A model generated the notes under the pieces. It saw nothing but the letters and a program-made list of their open reading frames with translations. It did no database searches and was not told the origin of the DNA. A program made the translations under genes and the position numbers. Shown here piece after piece: positions 34,055-43,646 of a DNA stretch of 64,000 bases. Every line of letters begins with the position of its first letter. Position 1 is the first letter of the stretch. Source of the DNA: Bacillus sp. HNG (GTDB lineage Bacteria; Bacillota; Bacilli; Bacillales; Bacillaceae_L); contig NZ_QUQV01000002.1 in the NCBI RefSeq assembly GCF_003400205.1, forward strand, positions 248,001-312,000, in the 5' to 3' direction.

Positions 34055-35293
34055 TCAATCTCGGTTCAGATCTCTACCAATATTATCTTGTACCAATCCA
34101 TTTTCTTCATGCTTACCAACACTTGCCAGCATTTTTTCGTCCATGGCACTTGCTACCTCCAAACTCATTGGAATAATAAAATCCTTTGTTTTTTCATATT
34201 TTGTTTTAGATATTTTTTTCAGACTGCCTGCTTTCACCAATACCTGTAAGTACTCCTCAACCGCTAGTGAATACTGAGTATGAGACACCAAAGGCAACTG
34301 TCTAATCACAATATCTTTTGAATCAATTCGCTTTGAGATGACCTCCATTACTGTAGAAAAAAAGAAAGGTTCCCCTTTACGAAGTTGAAGCAAGAGATCA
34401 AGCAAAATCCACATTTGCCAAATCATTGGTGGTGTGTGAAACCAGTAGCTTGATGGAACAGGTAATCCCGCTTCACCCGGTAAATAAGCTGGTGGTATTC
34501 GCTTTTGATAAAGTGTGGTCAAAAATGAGGAAAGATGGTTGGAGTTGTATATGGAGTAACTTGCTCTCCACTTTTGTTTTTTTCTCCCCCATACATGGTG
34601 CAAAGTAAATGGATGATTGTACGGTTCTAACAGGTTTAAGAAGGAAACCCCTTTTTCTTTATAAAAACAAATCGAGCAAAAGACCTCACCTGTTGTAAAT
34701 GAATGAAGGTTAGAGAGTTTAAGAAATGTAGAAGTATCTGGGCAGTAATAAAGGATACACGGTTGGATTGGTTGATTGAAAGAGGTGGCAAAGAGCCATT
34801 GAAATGGTGAAAGTTTTACAGAGTGGGTAGACATACGCTTAAACCATTTTGCACCTAAAATCCAAATAGGCACAATACCTTCTTTCTTATAAGAATCGGA
34901 TCTCTTTTTAAATAAGGGATAATCAAGTTGGGAGCATTGGTACTCAATTGCGAAGCGTTTGTTAGAGGTGGTTACTAGGAGGTCTGGACGTTGTGAAATC
35001 TCTGGTAAAAACGGCTCAAGCTTGACATCGTAGCCTTGGGTCTGGAACCATTGGAAAAGCTGTCGTTTTCCCGCGAGGTGGTACTCGGATTCTGGTTCTG
35101 TTTTAACCGTACATTCTACTCCTTTTAGATGTGCAAAATGTGGAGTCTTTTTCAAGCCTGCCTTAAGCTGGACTTTGCTTTGGCATGCCGGACAATGAAA
35201 TGTCACATGGCTGCGAAGCTCAAGCAAATCGGAACGCTCCCATTTTTCCACCAGTGATAGGTATTCACCGTTTTCACGTAATGCAACAAACAC
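34055..35293 (-). CDS. coiA: Competence protein CoiA
   Basis: The 412-residue CoiA-family protein is needed during transformation after DNA uptake. An N-terminal zinc-ribbon-like segment FHCPACQSKVQLKAGLKKTPHFAHL precedes a restriction-enzyme-like core with DLLVTTSNKRFAIEYQCSQLD, where D, E and Q would form the nuclease site. A second cysteine pair is in TGEVFCSICFY. The start is GTG 35293 with AAGGAGATG upstream. It lies between mecA and pepF as in B. subtilis (yjbF). ComK controls it there; I could not fix a ComK box by eye. Confidence 0.93.
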   Translation of the reverse strand: MFVALRENGEYLSLVEKWERSDLLELRSHVTFHCPACQSKVQLKAGLKKTPHFAHLKGVECTVKTEPESEYHLAGKRQLFQWFQTQGYDVKLEPFLPEISQRPDLLVTTSNKRFAIEYQCSQLDYPLFKKRSDSYKKEGIVPIWILGAKWFKRMSTHSVKLSPFQWLFATSFNQPIQPCILYYCPDTSTFLKLSNLHSFTTGEVFCSICFYKEKGVSFLNLLEPYNHPFTLHHVWGRKKQKWRASYSIYNSNHLSSFLTTLYQKRIPPAYLPGEAGLPVPSSYWFHTPPMIWQMWILLDLLLQLRKGEPFFFSTVMEVISKRIDSKDIVIRQLPLVSHTQYSLAVEEYLQVLVKAGSLKKISKTKYEKTKDFIIPMSLEVASAMDEKMLASVGKHEENGLVQDNIGRDLNRD

Positions 35294-35390
35294 GGCATCA
35301 TCTCCTTTTTATATTTAACAGTTGCTTCTTTAAAATAGCATAGAAAAACAGGTTGTACAATTTAAAATTTATGAACATTTCTCCACAAAA

Positions 35391-35420
35391 AAAGCCGATT
35401 CCAAAACTGAAATCGACTTA
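35391..35420 (-). terminator. Terminator of mecA
   Basis: A nine-pair stem with one G-U wobble (AAGTCGATT against AATCGGCTT) is followed by T7 on the minus strand. Confidence 0.8.
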
Positions 35421-35422
35421 GC

Positions 35423-36091
35423 TTATAGCGAGAAATATTTAACCAATTCATTTAACGCATTCTCGTGGATAATCTTTTTACCATACTCTTCAATTCTATG
35501 AATAGACATTGCCGACTCTTGCCCGTACTCCAACACAATGCTAAGCATATCTTCAAGTTCATCTTCAGTGTAGATTTCCTCGTTAAAATCGATAAATAAG
35601 TAGTACTTATTTTCGAAGGAGTACAAGGAATTACTTAATCCCTCAAGCTGGATACGATGTGCTAACGAAATAACATCCTCAAAATCTTGGAATCGAATTA
35701 AAAATTGGAAGGTTTCTTCCTCAAATTCTTCAATAAAATCTTTATCCTCGTATTTTGAATGAAATTGTTGATCCAGTAAAGATTCAATCTTTTCATCAAC
35801 TGGAATTTTATCGTCACCAACAGGAAGCTCATATTTATTTCCATCTTTTGAAAGCTGTGCTCGTGTCACAAGAACTTCTAGCCCTTTTTCTAACGCCTGG
35901 ACTTGGATCCATAGTGGACCATCAATCGTGAATTCTTCTTCCTGATGAATTTCATCCATCATTTCCCAGAAAAGCTCTTCACTTCGCTCACGGTTATACC
36001 AAATTTCTTCGCGTTCAAACCCGCGCTGTTCTATGTCATTATATGAAATATAGAATTTTACTGTATATTCGTTGATTCGTTCGATTTCCAT
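35423..36091 (-). CDS. mecA: Adaptor protein MecA
   Basis: The 222-residue adaptor brings substrates such as ComK to ClpC/ClpP. The N-terminal domain begins IERINEYTVKFYISYNDIEQRGFEREEIWYNRERSEELFW, read in pieces, followed by an acidic linker and a C-terminal ClpC-binding domain (LIRFQDFEDVISLAHRIQ, LYSFENKYYLFIDF, MLSIVLEYGQES). GGGAGAGGTTC precedes the ATG. The gene lies between spx and coiA as in B. subtilis. A 270-base untranslated leader is implied if the TATAAT at about 36365 is its -10 box. Confidence 0.95.
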   Translation of the reverse strand: MEIERINEYTVKFYISYNDIEQRGFEREEIWYNRERSEELFWEMMDEIHQEEEFTIDGPLWIQVQALEKGLEVLVTRAQLSKDGNKYELPVGDDKIPVDEKIESLLDQQFHSKYEDKDFIEEFEEETFQFLIRFQDFEDVISLAHRIQLEGLSNSLYSFENKYYLFIDFNEEIYTEDELEDMLSIVLEYGQESAMSIHRIEEYGKKIIHENALNELVKYFSL

Positions 36092-36414
36092 TACAGAACC
36101 TCTCCCTTCTTGCTCAGATTTTGAAGGGACGTTATACCCCCGAGCCAGATGCTCTTTTATTCACTTTTCCCATAATTGTTGTAGAATAACCTACAGATAA
36201 GAAAAAAGTCTATATCTTGTACTTTTATTTTATGTTAAAAGATATGAGAATGGAAATAAAAAAGGTTAATTTTTTAAAAACAGTTGTTTAGCCCGGTTTT
36301 CCATGCAAAAAGAAGCATGAATTAAGGTTAAGTCATTTCGGGTAGCTTCTGTTTTATGTACCATTATAATATGAAACGCGTCAGAAAACGAGTAAAATGT
36401 CCTATTAAACAAAA
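36092..36414 (-). promoter_or_regulatory. mecA upstream region with a candidate promoter
   Basis: No gene lies in this 320-base gap. On the minus strand a TATAAT at about 36364-36370 could start a long mecA leader. The leader contains a possible AGAAGC/GCTTCT stem. No clear -35 box was seen. Confidence 0.35.
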
Positions 36415-36443
36415 AAACTTCTACGTTTTTACAGTAGAAGTTT
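36415..36443 (-). terminator. Terminator of spx
   Basis: AAACTTCTAC pairs with GTAGAAGTTT around a nine-base loop; a T7 run follows on the minus strand. Confidence 0.88.
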
Positions 36444-36450
36444 CTCGATG

Positions 36451-36846
36451 TTAGTTTACTAAGCGTTGTGCTTCTTTCAGTTGGAAGGTACGAACTTTCC
36501 TTGGTAAAAACCTGCGGATTTCGTCCTCATTATATCCTACCTGAAGTCTCTTCTCATCAATAATAATTGGTCGACGAAGAAGGCCAGGATTTTCTTGTAT
36601 TAATTTGTATAAATCCTGAAGAGGCATTGTCTCCAGATTTACATTTAATTTTTGGAAAACTTTCGAACGAGTTGAAATAATCTCGTCTGTTCCATCTTCC
36701 GTCATACGTAAAATTTCTTTGATCTCTTCGATTGAAAGAGAATCTGAAATAATATTTCTTTCTTGATATGGAATTTGATTTTCCTCTAACCATGACTTCG
36801 CTTTACGGCATGAAGTACAGCTTGGAGAAGTATAAAGAGTAACCAT
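36451..36846 (-). CDS. spx: Transcriptional regulator Spx
   Basis: Starting at ATG 36846 the product is 131 residues, exactly the usual Spx length; the longer frame from 36888 adds 14 unneeded residues. The redox switch CxxC is in [19 protein letters not shown] (Cys10 and Cys13). The RNA-polymerase alpha-binding face around [11 protein letters not shown] and the C-terminal [27 protein letters not shown] are intact, and the C-terminal tail recognised by ClpXP ends in LVN. It globally reprograms transcription under thiol stress. The adaptor spxH and the related adaptor mecA are nearby. Confidence 0.97.
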   Translation of the reverse strand: MVTLYTSPSCTSCRKAKSWLEENQIPYQERNIISDSLSIEEIKEILRMTEDGTDEIISTRSKVFQKLNVNLETMPLQDLYKLIQENPGLLRRPIIIDEKRLQVGYNEDEIRRFLPRKVRTFQLKEAQRLVN

Positions 36847-37084
36847 TAACCTTATCACTCCCTTAAAAAGTAGATTATTACTTAACAATCAGCATGATTG
36901 GTCATGGATGTGTATACTAAATTAAAATTAGTTTAATTAAGTAATTTCTTTAATTATTATACCTCAAATTTTCTGAGAAAGATAGACAATTTTGAAGAAA
37001 ACTTATAAATCATTAAAACCTTGATACATCTATAGTTCTAAATAGAAAAGCAATAGGAATGACTAGTCCCTATTGTCTCAAAAG

Positions 37085-37660
37085 TCACACATTTTTTAAG
37101 ATGTTCCGATTATCATTTTTGTCGTTAAATGATAATACTTGACTAACATCCTGATAAGATTCCCCATAAAATTCTTTATCTTTATATTTGTGGATTTCTT
37201 CATATGTTTTTTTCATGGCTTCATAAATAAGTTCCTCAGATTGATTTGAAGGTGACCAATACAATATTTCCATTTGGTTACGTTCATTTGTTGCCAATGA
37301 TTTGCGTTCGTAACCAATTGAGGTTGCATGCTCAAAACCTTCCCTTTTGTAGAACCTTAGTCTTTTTTCAGTATCTGAGTCCTCATAGTTAACGGGTTCG
37401 ACCTCAAGGATTATTGGTTTACCCTTTTTCTTTAACTTTTCGATAAGCTTATGTCCTAGGCCTTGTCCTCGAGATTCTTTTGAAACAAAAAGGTAATCGA
37501 TAAATATAAAACTGTCTAACTCTGCATACATCAGAACATGGAAAGGACCTTCATCTTTGTAATAAATATCCCCTTTTTCCTTCAATAGTGTTTCCATATG
37601 TTCTTTTGATTTCATTTCTTCAATGGGAAAATACTGATTAAGTTTTTCGTACCAATTCAT
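37085..37660 (-). CDS. yjbC: GNAT-family N-acetyltransferase YjbC
   Basis: The 191-residue protein has the acetyl-CoA-binding motif in LFVSKESRGQGLGHKLIEKLKKKG (RGQGLG) preceded by strands FHVLMYAELDSFIFIDY and followed by LRFYKREGFEH. YjbC sits next to spx in B. subtilis, where the two can be co-transcribed under sigma-W and other factors; here 200 bases separate them. AGGAGTAGAGGT precedes the ATG. The substrate is unknown. Confidence 0.85.
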   Translation of the reverse strand: MNWYEKLNQYFPIEEMKSKEHMETLLKEKGDIYYKDEGPFHVLMYAELDSFIFIDYLFVSKESRGQGLGHKLIEKLKKKGKPIILEVEPVNYEDSDTEKRLRFYKREGFEHATSIGYERKSLATNERNQMEILYWSPSNQSEELIYEAMKKTYEEIHKYKDKEFYGESYQDVSQVLSFNDKNDNRNILKNV

Positions 37661-37808
37661 ACCTCTACTCCTTGTATTTTTAATCGGACATCCTTAGTGT
37701 ATGCAAATGAAAAGAGTTTGTTCCCATTTTCATTATTCCCTCTTTTAATAATACTTCACTTGGAATAGAATAGAAGTAAGGAAGACGTTTTCATTAAGGG
37801 GGATATTC

Positions 37809-37994
37809 ATGGCAAGCTACATAATGGATCTAGGTCTAATTGCTGTTTTAGTCATTGGAATTACTGCTTTGATGGGTGTTATGGCAAATGGTGTGGGAGA
37901 ACGAGTTTTTGGCGGTAAGTCTGGAACAGATATCGTTAACCGTGATTCGCATGTGAAAAATGGTTGGAAAAACGTAGGCGGACGAAAAAAATAA
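37809..37994 (+). CDS. Small single-helix membrane protein (61 residues)
   Basis: ATG 37809 is preceded by AAGGGGGATATTC. The product has one hydrophobic helix (LGLIAVLVIGITALMGVMA) and a basic glycine-rich tail (ERVFGGKSGTDIV, NGWKNVGGRKK). No family is recognised. It is a monocistronic unit with its own strong terminator directly after the stop, which supports it being a real gene. Confidence 0.7.
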   Translation: MASYIMDLGLIAVLVIGITALMGVMANGVGERVFGGKSGTDIVNRDSHVKNGWKNVGGRKK

Positions 37995-38037
37995 AAAAAT
38001 GGCTGGTCCCAAAGTCGATTGGGCCAGCCATTTTTTT
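37994..38037 (+). terminator. Terminator of the small membrane gene
   Basis: AAAAAAATGGCTGG and CCAGCCATTTTTTT arms form a strong stem overlapping the stop codon; both sides carry A/T runs, so it may act in both directions. Confidence 0.88.
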
Positions 38038-38044
38038 GTCTAAC

Positions 38045-38279
38045 TTCACGCGCCATCGGCTCTTTGGTCTAAGCCAATCCCTTCGGAAGGTAAAAGACAC
38101 CTTCTGTCAGCGCTCGTCTTATGCTTGACTTGCACAGGACAAGGAAGTCTTCGACAGAATAATCATCGCACGAAGAAAATGCATAGCATTTTCGAGGAAG
38201 TGCTGACATCGACGTTCGCCACAGGACGTGGCGGTAGTTAGTCGATGTTCTGCTACCAAGGCGCCTAACGCTTTTCTTA
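38045..38279. repeat. GC-rich structured intergenic element
   Basis: About 235 bases of non-coding sequence with several short stems (for example CGAAGA...GCATTTTCG, CGCCACAGGACGTGGCG at 38217-38233, and GGCGCC). It is distinctly richer in GC than the flanking genes and ends exactly at the stop of the glycoside-hydrolase-like gene. It looks like a dispersed repeat; copy number cannot be tested here. Confidence 0.5.
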
Positions 38280-39485
38280 CTATGGCGTGTAATCCACACC
38301 TTTTGTATACGTGTTTGCGGCATTCCAAAGTAAAAACTCATGTATCCCTTGGTCTTGCAATCCTTTTATTTGTGCTTCTATTTCTGTCTTTCCATAGACT
38401 GTATAGTTTCCCTTTCCTAGCCAACTTGCTGTAAAGTCCTGAAGCCATGGTCTCGATATAGGTCTGGTTTCGATTTGATTAAGCTTATGGTTTTCAACCT
38501 TGGCATATTCAGAAACTAAACGATATGGTTCTAAGTCAGGGCGTGCAATACCAAAATATGATGTCCAGTGACTTGGGTAAATCATGGAAGAGATCACATC
38601 GACATGCTCAGATATCTTAGAGAAATTTTGGCCAATTCCAGGTGCTTCAGGTAATGTTGCCGTATATCCAAAAATATCAACTGAAACTTTGATATTATAT
38701 GGCTCTAATTTTTCTTTTGCATATGCTACAAAATCCGTCACAGCAGCAACACGTTTTTGCACACTATCTAGGTTTGCTTTTTCGTATTCCCCCATGCCAT
38801 AAGTTAAGGAACCATCACGCTTCTCAAATCCTTCTGGAAAACGAACATAGTCAAATTGAATCTCTTGGAATCCAAGCTTTGCCGCTTCAATTGCAATCCC
38901 AACGTTGTGATCCCAAACTTCTTTTAAGAAAGGATTCACAAATGCTTCCCCTCGTCCATTCGTCCAAACCTTATCGCCTTCTTTAAAGGATAGATCCGGT
39001 CTCTGCTTAGCTAATACTGAATCCTTAAACACAACAACCCTGGCGATTGGATAGATTTGCTTTTCCTCAAGCTTTTTAAGTAAGGCAGTTGGATCTTTAA
39101 TATAATCCTTACTTATCCCTTGAAATTTCGAGCCCTGTGGAGGTACGTATGTCAAATATCCGAAGTCGTCCTTAACATCTATTACCATTGCATTTAGGTC
39201 AGTCTCATCAATAAATTGGACGAGTCGTGGAAAACGGTCTCCACCCGCAGAATGTGCTGAAACATAAATTCCTCTAATTGCGTCAGGATATTCAAATTGA
39301 TAGCCTGAATCAAATTCAAACCGGGTCACCATTTCTGGGATCTCTTTTTTTGTTATGACCAATTTACTTGTAGGATGTGATTCCATCATGAAAATTTTAT
39401 TTTCAGCAAAGCCTGTATCATTTGCATATACTATGCCTAATCCGATTAAAGCGATAAACAATAGAAAAGAAATAAATTTTTTCAT
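38280..39485 (-). CDS. Putative secreted glycoside hydrolase (DUF4015)
   Basis: ATG 39485 is chosen because AAGGAGG lies directly before it, giving 401 residues starting MKKFISFLLFIALIGLGIVYA, an N-terminal signal or anchor helix. The remainder is a TIM-barrel-like domain: IRGIYVSAHSAGGDRF, NAMVIDVKDDFGYLTYV, FQEIQFDYVRFPEGFEK with the conserved DYVRFP, and VDIFGYTATLPEAPGIGQNF. This is the DUF4015 family of predicted glycosidases that act outside the membrane. The substrate is unknown; the wall or an exopolysaccharide is plausible. It has no close operon partner. Confidence 0.8.
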   Translation of the reverse strand: MKKFISFLLFIALIGLGIVYANDTGFAENKIFMMESHPTSKLVITKKEIPEMVTRFEFDSGYQFEYPDAIRGIYVSAHSAGGDRFPRLVQFIDETDLNAMVIDVKDDFGYLTYVPPQGSKFQGISKDYIKDPTALLKKLEEKQIYPIARVVVFKDSVLAKQRPDLSFKEGDKVWTNGRGEAFVNPFLKEVWDHNVGIAIEAAKLGFQEIQFDYVRFPEGFEKRDGSLTYGMGEYEKANLDSVQKRVAAVTDFVAYAKEKLEPYNIKVSVDIFGYTATLPEAPGIGQNFSKISEHVDVISSMIYPSHWTSYFGIARPDLEPYRLVSEYAKVENHKLNQIETRPISRPWLQDFTASWLGKGNYTVYGKTEIEAQIKGLQDQGIHEFLLWNAANTYTKGVDYTP

Positions 39486-39668
39486 GCTTTCCTCCTTCCT
39501 TTCCACTTATTACTAACAGTTTATATGAATTTTTCAGAAAATCATACAAAATTAGACAAACTTTTCATAATCTTTTTGTTTATTCCATTGTATGAGTGGG
39601 TTTGTCTTTATATTTATATTCTTCTAATAAACCCCTCTGATATTAATGGTAAATCTAATCAAAATAAA

Positions 39669-39689
39669 AAATGGCCCTTTAGGCCATTT
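39669..39689 (-). terminator. Terminator at the end of the opp operon
   Basis: AAATGGCC and GGCCATTT form a stem overlapping the oppF stop, followed by an A/T run (T5 on the minus strand). Confidence 0.75.
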
Positions 39690-40638
39690 AGCTGTACTTT
39701 GCTTTATATTCTTTGTATTCTTTTTCCGAGCAAGCGACAAGATGTCCTGGTCTAATTTCTCGGAGTTTTATCTCTTCATTTTCTGAATATCCATGTTCTT
39801 TTGGATCGTAAATAAGTCTTTTTCGATTTCGTTCATAATCTGGGTCTGGCAATGGAATTGCTGATAACAATGATTTTGTATATGGATGGATGGGGTTTGA
39901 ATATAAGTCGTTCGCATCTGCAAGCTCAACGATTTTTCCGAAATACATAACTCCAATTCGGTCACTTATGTATTTAACCATTGATAAATCATGTGCAATA
40001 AACAAGTACGTCAATCCTTTTTCTTTTTGGAGCCTTTTCATCAGATTAACAACTTGTGCTTGAATAGAAACGTCTAATGCGGAGATAGGCTCATCAGCGA
40101 TAATAAAGTCTGGTTTAACTGCAAGTGCACGCGCAATTCCAATCCGCTGACGCTGTCCTCCTGAAAATTCATGTGGATACCGATTCGCATGCTCACGGTT
40201 TAGTCCAACTGTCTCCAATAGTGAATAAACTTGTTCCATTCGTTCACTATTGTTTTTAGCAAGTCCATGAATATCAATCCCCTCCGCCACAATATCCGCT
40301 ACTGTCATTCTCGGATTTAAAGAAGCATATGGGTCTTGAAAAATCATTTGCATTTTCCGGTTAAACTTTTTCAACTCTTTCTTCGATTTTTTCCCATGAA
40401 CATTTTCACCATTAAAAATAACTTCTCCGCCGGTAGCGTTATATAAGCGGATAATGGTCCTTCCCGTGGTTGATTTTCCACATCCCGACTCTCCCACTAG
40501 ACCTAGCGTTTCTCCTTTGTAAATATCAAAGGTAATCCCATCCACCGCTTTGACCATATTAGGTTTTCCAACATTAAAATATTGCTTTAAATTTTTGATT
40601 TTAACTAATTTTTGCTTTTCAGCCATTTCATTCATCAT
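39688..40638 (-). CDS. oppF: Oligopeptide ABC transporter ATP-binding protein OppF
   Basis: The 316-residue ATPase has Walker [10 protein letters not shown], the signature [15 protein letters not shown] and Walker B FIIADEPISALD. The C-terminus (LREIRPGHLVACSEKEY) is short and lacks the four-cysteine motif found in the app ATPases of this window. Its start overlaps the oppD stop by 11 bases; MAEKQKL four codons downstream is an equally likely start. It is the last gene of oppABCDF and pairs with OppD to drive import of peptides, including signalling peptides for sporulation and competence in Bacillus. Confidence 0.93.
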   Translation of the reverse strand: MMNEMAEKQKLVKIKNLKQYFNVGKPNMVKAVDGITFDIYKGETLGLVGESGCGKSTTGRTIIRLYNATGGEVIFNGENVHGKKSKKELKKFNRKMQMIFQDPYASLNPRMTVADIVAEGIDIHGLAKNNSERMEQVYSLLETVGLNREHANRYPHEFSGGQRQRIGIARALAVKPDFIIADEPISALDVSIQAQVVNLMKRLQKEKGLTYLFIAHDLSMVKYISDRIGVMYFGKIVELADANDLYSNPIHPYTKSLLSAIPLPDPDYERNRKRLIYDPKEHGYSENEEIKLREIRPGHLVACSEKEYKEYKAKYS

Positions 40639-41686
40639 CCTTTCTTTGTTGCTTTTCGGATGAGAAGTCTTTCATTCGACGTTTTACGGCTTCAGGTGGC
40701 TCCACTTTTGGTGCATCTGGGTGAAGTAGCCATGTAGCTGCATAATGTGTATCTGAAACCTTAAACATTGGTGGTTCCATTTCATAATCAATTTTCATCG
40801 CGAAACGATTTCTTGGTGCAAATGCATCCCCTTTTGGAGGATTTGTAAGGTCTGGCGGTGACCCCGGTATGGCCATAAGCTCAGTTTGATTATCATTATC
40901 TAGACTTGGCATTGACGACAATAATCCCCATGTATAGGGATGCTTTGGGTTATAAAATATTTCATCAACCGTACCATATTCAACGATTTTCCCAGCATAC
41001 ATAACTGCCACTCGATCTGCAACATTGGCAACGACACCTAAATCATGGGTGATAAAAATAATCGATGTTTCCAGTTTCTTTTGGAGGTCCTTCATTAATT
41101 CCAAAATTTGCGCTTGGATCGTTACGTCCAAGGCAGTAGTTGGTTCGTCAGCAATCAATAATTTAGGACTTGAAGCCAATGCAATGGCGATCATCGCACG
41201 TTGTCTCATTCCACCACTAAATTCATGTGGATATTGATTTACCCGCTTCTCTGGGCTAGGGATTCCAACTAGTCTAAGAAGTTCAATTGCACGATCTTTT
41301 GCATTTCCCTTGGACATATTTTGATGTTTAATTAAAACCTCCATAATCTGCATGCCAACCTTCATCGTTGGGTTAAGGGAGGTCATTGGGTCCTGAAAGA
41401 TCATTCCAATATCCTTTCCCCGAATCTTCTCCATTTCCTTATTCGTTTTTGGAACAAGGTCTTCACCATCAAAAAGGATTTGTCCTTTTGTAATTTTTCC
41501 AGGCGGCATCGGAATAAGCTTCATAATTGTTTGTGAGGTTACACTTTTACCTGACCCTGATTCCCCAACTATGGCAAGTGTTTCACCCTTATATAAATCA
41601 AAATTCACACCGCGGACTGCTTTCACTTCACCCGCATAAGTTTGAAAAGAGACTTCAAGGTCTTTTACTTCTAATAACTTTTCCAT
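40628..41686 (-). CDS. oppD: Oligopeptide ABC transporter ATP-binding protein OppD
   Basis: This 352-residue partner ATPase has Walker [11 protein letters not shown], signature FSGGMRQRAMIAIAL and Walker [13 protein letters not shown]. The C-terminal extension (FAPRNRFAMKIDYEMEPPMF, then SDTHYAATWLLHPDAP) is typical of the Bacillus OppD type and replaces the cysteine-rich tail of other peptide ATPases. AAGGGAGTGAG precedes the ATG, twelve bases after oppC. Confidence 0.94.
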   Translation of the reverse strand: MEKLLEVKDLEVSFQTYAGEVKAVRGVNFDLYKGETLAIVGESGSGKSVTSQTIMKLIPMPPGKITKGQILFDGEDLVPKTNKEMEKIRGKDIGMIFQDPMTSLNPTMKVGMQIMEVLIKHQNMSKGNAKDRAIELLRLVGIPSPEKRVNQYPHEFSGGMRQRAMIAIALASSPKLLIADEPTTALDVTIQAQILELMKDLQKKLETSIIFITHDLGVVANVADRVAVMYAGKIVEYGTVDEIFYNPKHPYTWGLLSSMPSLDNDNQTELMAIPGSPPDLTNPPKGDAFAPRNRFAMKIDYEMEPPMFKVSDTHYAATWLLHPDAPKVEPPEAVKRRMKDFSSEKQQRKDDE

Positions 41687-41698
41687 TTACTCACTCCC

Positions 41699-42616
41699 TT
41701 ACTTGCGCAGCCTTGGGTCTAATGCGTCTCGCATTCCATCGCCTATTACATTGAAAGCAAAGATCGTGATACAGATTAACGTTGCCGGGAAAAACAACCG
41801 CCATGGATAATATTCAAAAGCCGGCAAGCCTTCTGAGGCCATTGTTCCCCAGCTGGCAAGTGGAACTTGTACACCTAAGCCAAGATAACTTAGAAAGGAT
41901 TCAGTAAAAATTGCATTTGGAATCGTCAACGTCATGGTAACTAAAATTGGACCCATGGAATTCGGTATCAGGTGCTTAAACATAATGCGCTTAACGTCAG
42001 CACCTAATGTTTGTGCTGCAAGAACATATTCCTGGTACTTCAACTGCAAGACTTGTCCTCTTACAATCCGAGCCATATTGATCCAACCGGTTATGGTCAT
42101 CGCAAGAATCATAGTACCGAGCCCTTGTTCAAGAATAACCATGAGTAGAATAACTAATAACAAATAAGGTACTCCATATAAAATATCTGCTAATCTCATC
42201 ATAAATTCATCGACTTTTCCACCCATATAGCCGGATATACCGCCCCATAAAACCCCAATAACGAGGTCAATAACAGCAGCTGCAAGTCCAATAAATAAAG
42301 AGATTCGTGCTCCTTGCCAGGTTCTTGTAAAGACATCTCTTCCAAGTTCATCTGTTCCAAACCAATGCACGCTAGATGGTGCCTCATTGGCATGGGCAAG
42401 ATCTGTTGTTCGATAATCAAATTCATTCATCATTGGCCCAAAAATCGCCATAATTAGTAAGAAGATTAACAGTACGACTCCAGCTAATGCCAGTTTATTT
42501 TTCCTAAATCTTGAAGTGACATCCTTCCAAAATGATAAACTTGGTTTTGAAATTTTTTCAGCTTCATTCTCATTTATGGTTGCGGGCGTAAACATTTCCT
42601 TTGGAATATTCTGCAT
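41699..42616 (-). CDS. oppC: Oligopeptide ABC transporter permease OppC
   Basis: The 305-residue permease has a cytoplasmic N-terminus (SFWKDVTSRFRKNKLALAG), a first helix, a long periplasmic-type loop (HWFGTDELGRDVFTRTWQGAR) and five further helices. The EAA-loop AAQTLGADVKRIMFKHLIPNSMGPI contacts the ATPases. It starts three bases after oppB with its own GGGGAGTAACG site. Confidence 0.94.
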   Translation of the reverse strand: MQNIPKEMFTPATINENEAEKISKPSLSFWKDVTSRFRKNKLALAGVVLLIFLLIMAIFGPMMNEFDYRTTDLAHANEAPSSVHWFGTDELGRDVFTRTWQGARISLFIGLAAAVIDLVIGVLWGGISGYMGGKVDEFMMRLADILYGVPYLLLVILLMVILEQGLGTMILAMTITGWINMARIVRGQVLQLKYQEYVLAAQTLGADVKRIMFKHLIPNSMGPILVTMTLTIPNAIFTESFLSYLGLGVQVPLASWGTMASEGLPAFEYYPWRLFFPATLICITIFAFNVIGDGMRDALDPRLRK

Positions 42617-42619
42617 ACG

Positions 42620-43555
42620 TTACTCCCCTTTCTTTGCCCCAGATAACTTGATACGAGGATCAATAAATCCGTACAAAATATCGACAAGGAGAACAGAAAT
42701 CAAGAGTAAGATACTATAAAAAACAGTGACTCCCATAATTACGGTATAATCACGGTTTGTGATACTCGTTACAAATTCGTCCCCTAATCCAGGTATTCCA
42801 AAGATTTTTTCAATTACAAAGCTACCTGTTAAAATTCCTGCTGTTAAAGGTCCCATATAGGAGACAACAGGTAGCATTGCATTTCTGATCGCATGCTTAA
42901 TGGTAATCGTACCTTTCTTTAATCCTTTAGCACGAGCTGTTTTTATGTAATCATTGGCCAGTACCTCGAGCATACTTGAACGAGTTAATCGTGCGATAAA
43001 CGCCATTGGTGATGAAGCTAGAGCAATTGCAGGCAAAATTGTATGCATAAACGATTCCCATCTCGCAACTGGAAAAAGATCTAGCTTAATGGCAAATACA
43101 TATTGGAGAACCGTTGCTAAAATAAAACTTGGAACGGATATTCCCAAAACTGCAACAATCATCGCTGAATAATCCTGCCACTTATTGTGATAAAGGGCGG
43201 CAACCACACCTAATACAACCCCAAACGCAATTGCAATCAGGATGGATTCAATCCCTAAAAAAAGGGAAATGGGAAAGCCGTTATTGATAATTTCATTCAC
43301 GGTCATTGCTTTATATTTAAAGGAAGGACCAAAATCCCATCTAGCCACATCATACAAATAGTCAAAATACTGTTTATATAACGGTTGGTCTAAACCATAA
43401 TGGGCATTTAAAGCTGCTTCAATTTCTGGAGGGACATCCTTTTCTTTCGTAAATGGACCTCCTGGAGCCGCCTGCATTAAGAAAAATGTGGCGGTTACAA
43501 TCAAGATGAGAGAAACGAGCATGTAGATTAATCTCTTAATGATATATTTTGCCAC
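42620..43555 (-). CDS. oppB: Oligopeptide ABC transporter permease OppB
   Basis: I place the start at GTG 43555 because GGGAGGTG sits six bases before it and covers the GTG at 43564. The 311-residue permease begins [19 protein letters not shown] and has six helices, with the EAA-loop [28 protein letters not shown]. It is the first gene after the hairpin that separates oppA from the rest of the operon. Confidence 0.93.
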   Translation of the reverse strand: MAKYIIKRLIYMLVSLILIVTATFFLMQAAPGGPFTKEKDVPPEIEAALNAHYGLDQPLYKQYFDYLYDVARWDFGPSFKYKAMTVNEIINNGFPISLFLGIESILIAIAFGVVLGVVAALYHNKWQDYSAMIVAVLGISVPSFILATVLQYVFAIKLDLFPVARWESFMHTILPAIALASSPMAFIARLTRSSMLEVLANDYIKTARAKGLKKGTITIKHAIRNAMLPVVSYMGPLTAGILTGSFVIEKIFGIPGLGDEFVTSITNRDYTVIMGVTVFYSILLLISVLLVDILYGFIDPRIKLSGAKKGE

Positions 43556-43593
43556 TTCGTACACCTCCCATTGCTAGCACTTTTGACCTTTTC

Positions 43594-43634
43594 AAAAAGT
43601 AAGGTATATAGGCCAACTATATACCTTACTTTTT
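43594..43634 (-). terminator. Attenuator hairpin between oppA and oppB
   Basis: Seventeen-base arms (AAAAAGTAAGGTATATA and its exact complement) around a seven-base loop form a very stable stem with T-rich flank on the minus strand. It should make most transcripts end after oppA, giving an excess of binding protein over permease. Confidence 0.85.
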
Positions 43635-43646
43635 TCTTGGTTTGAG

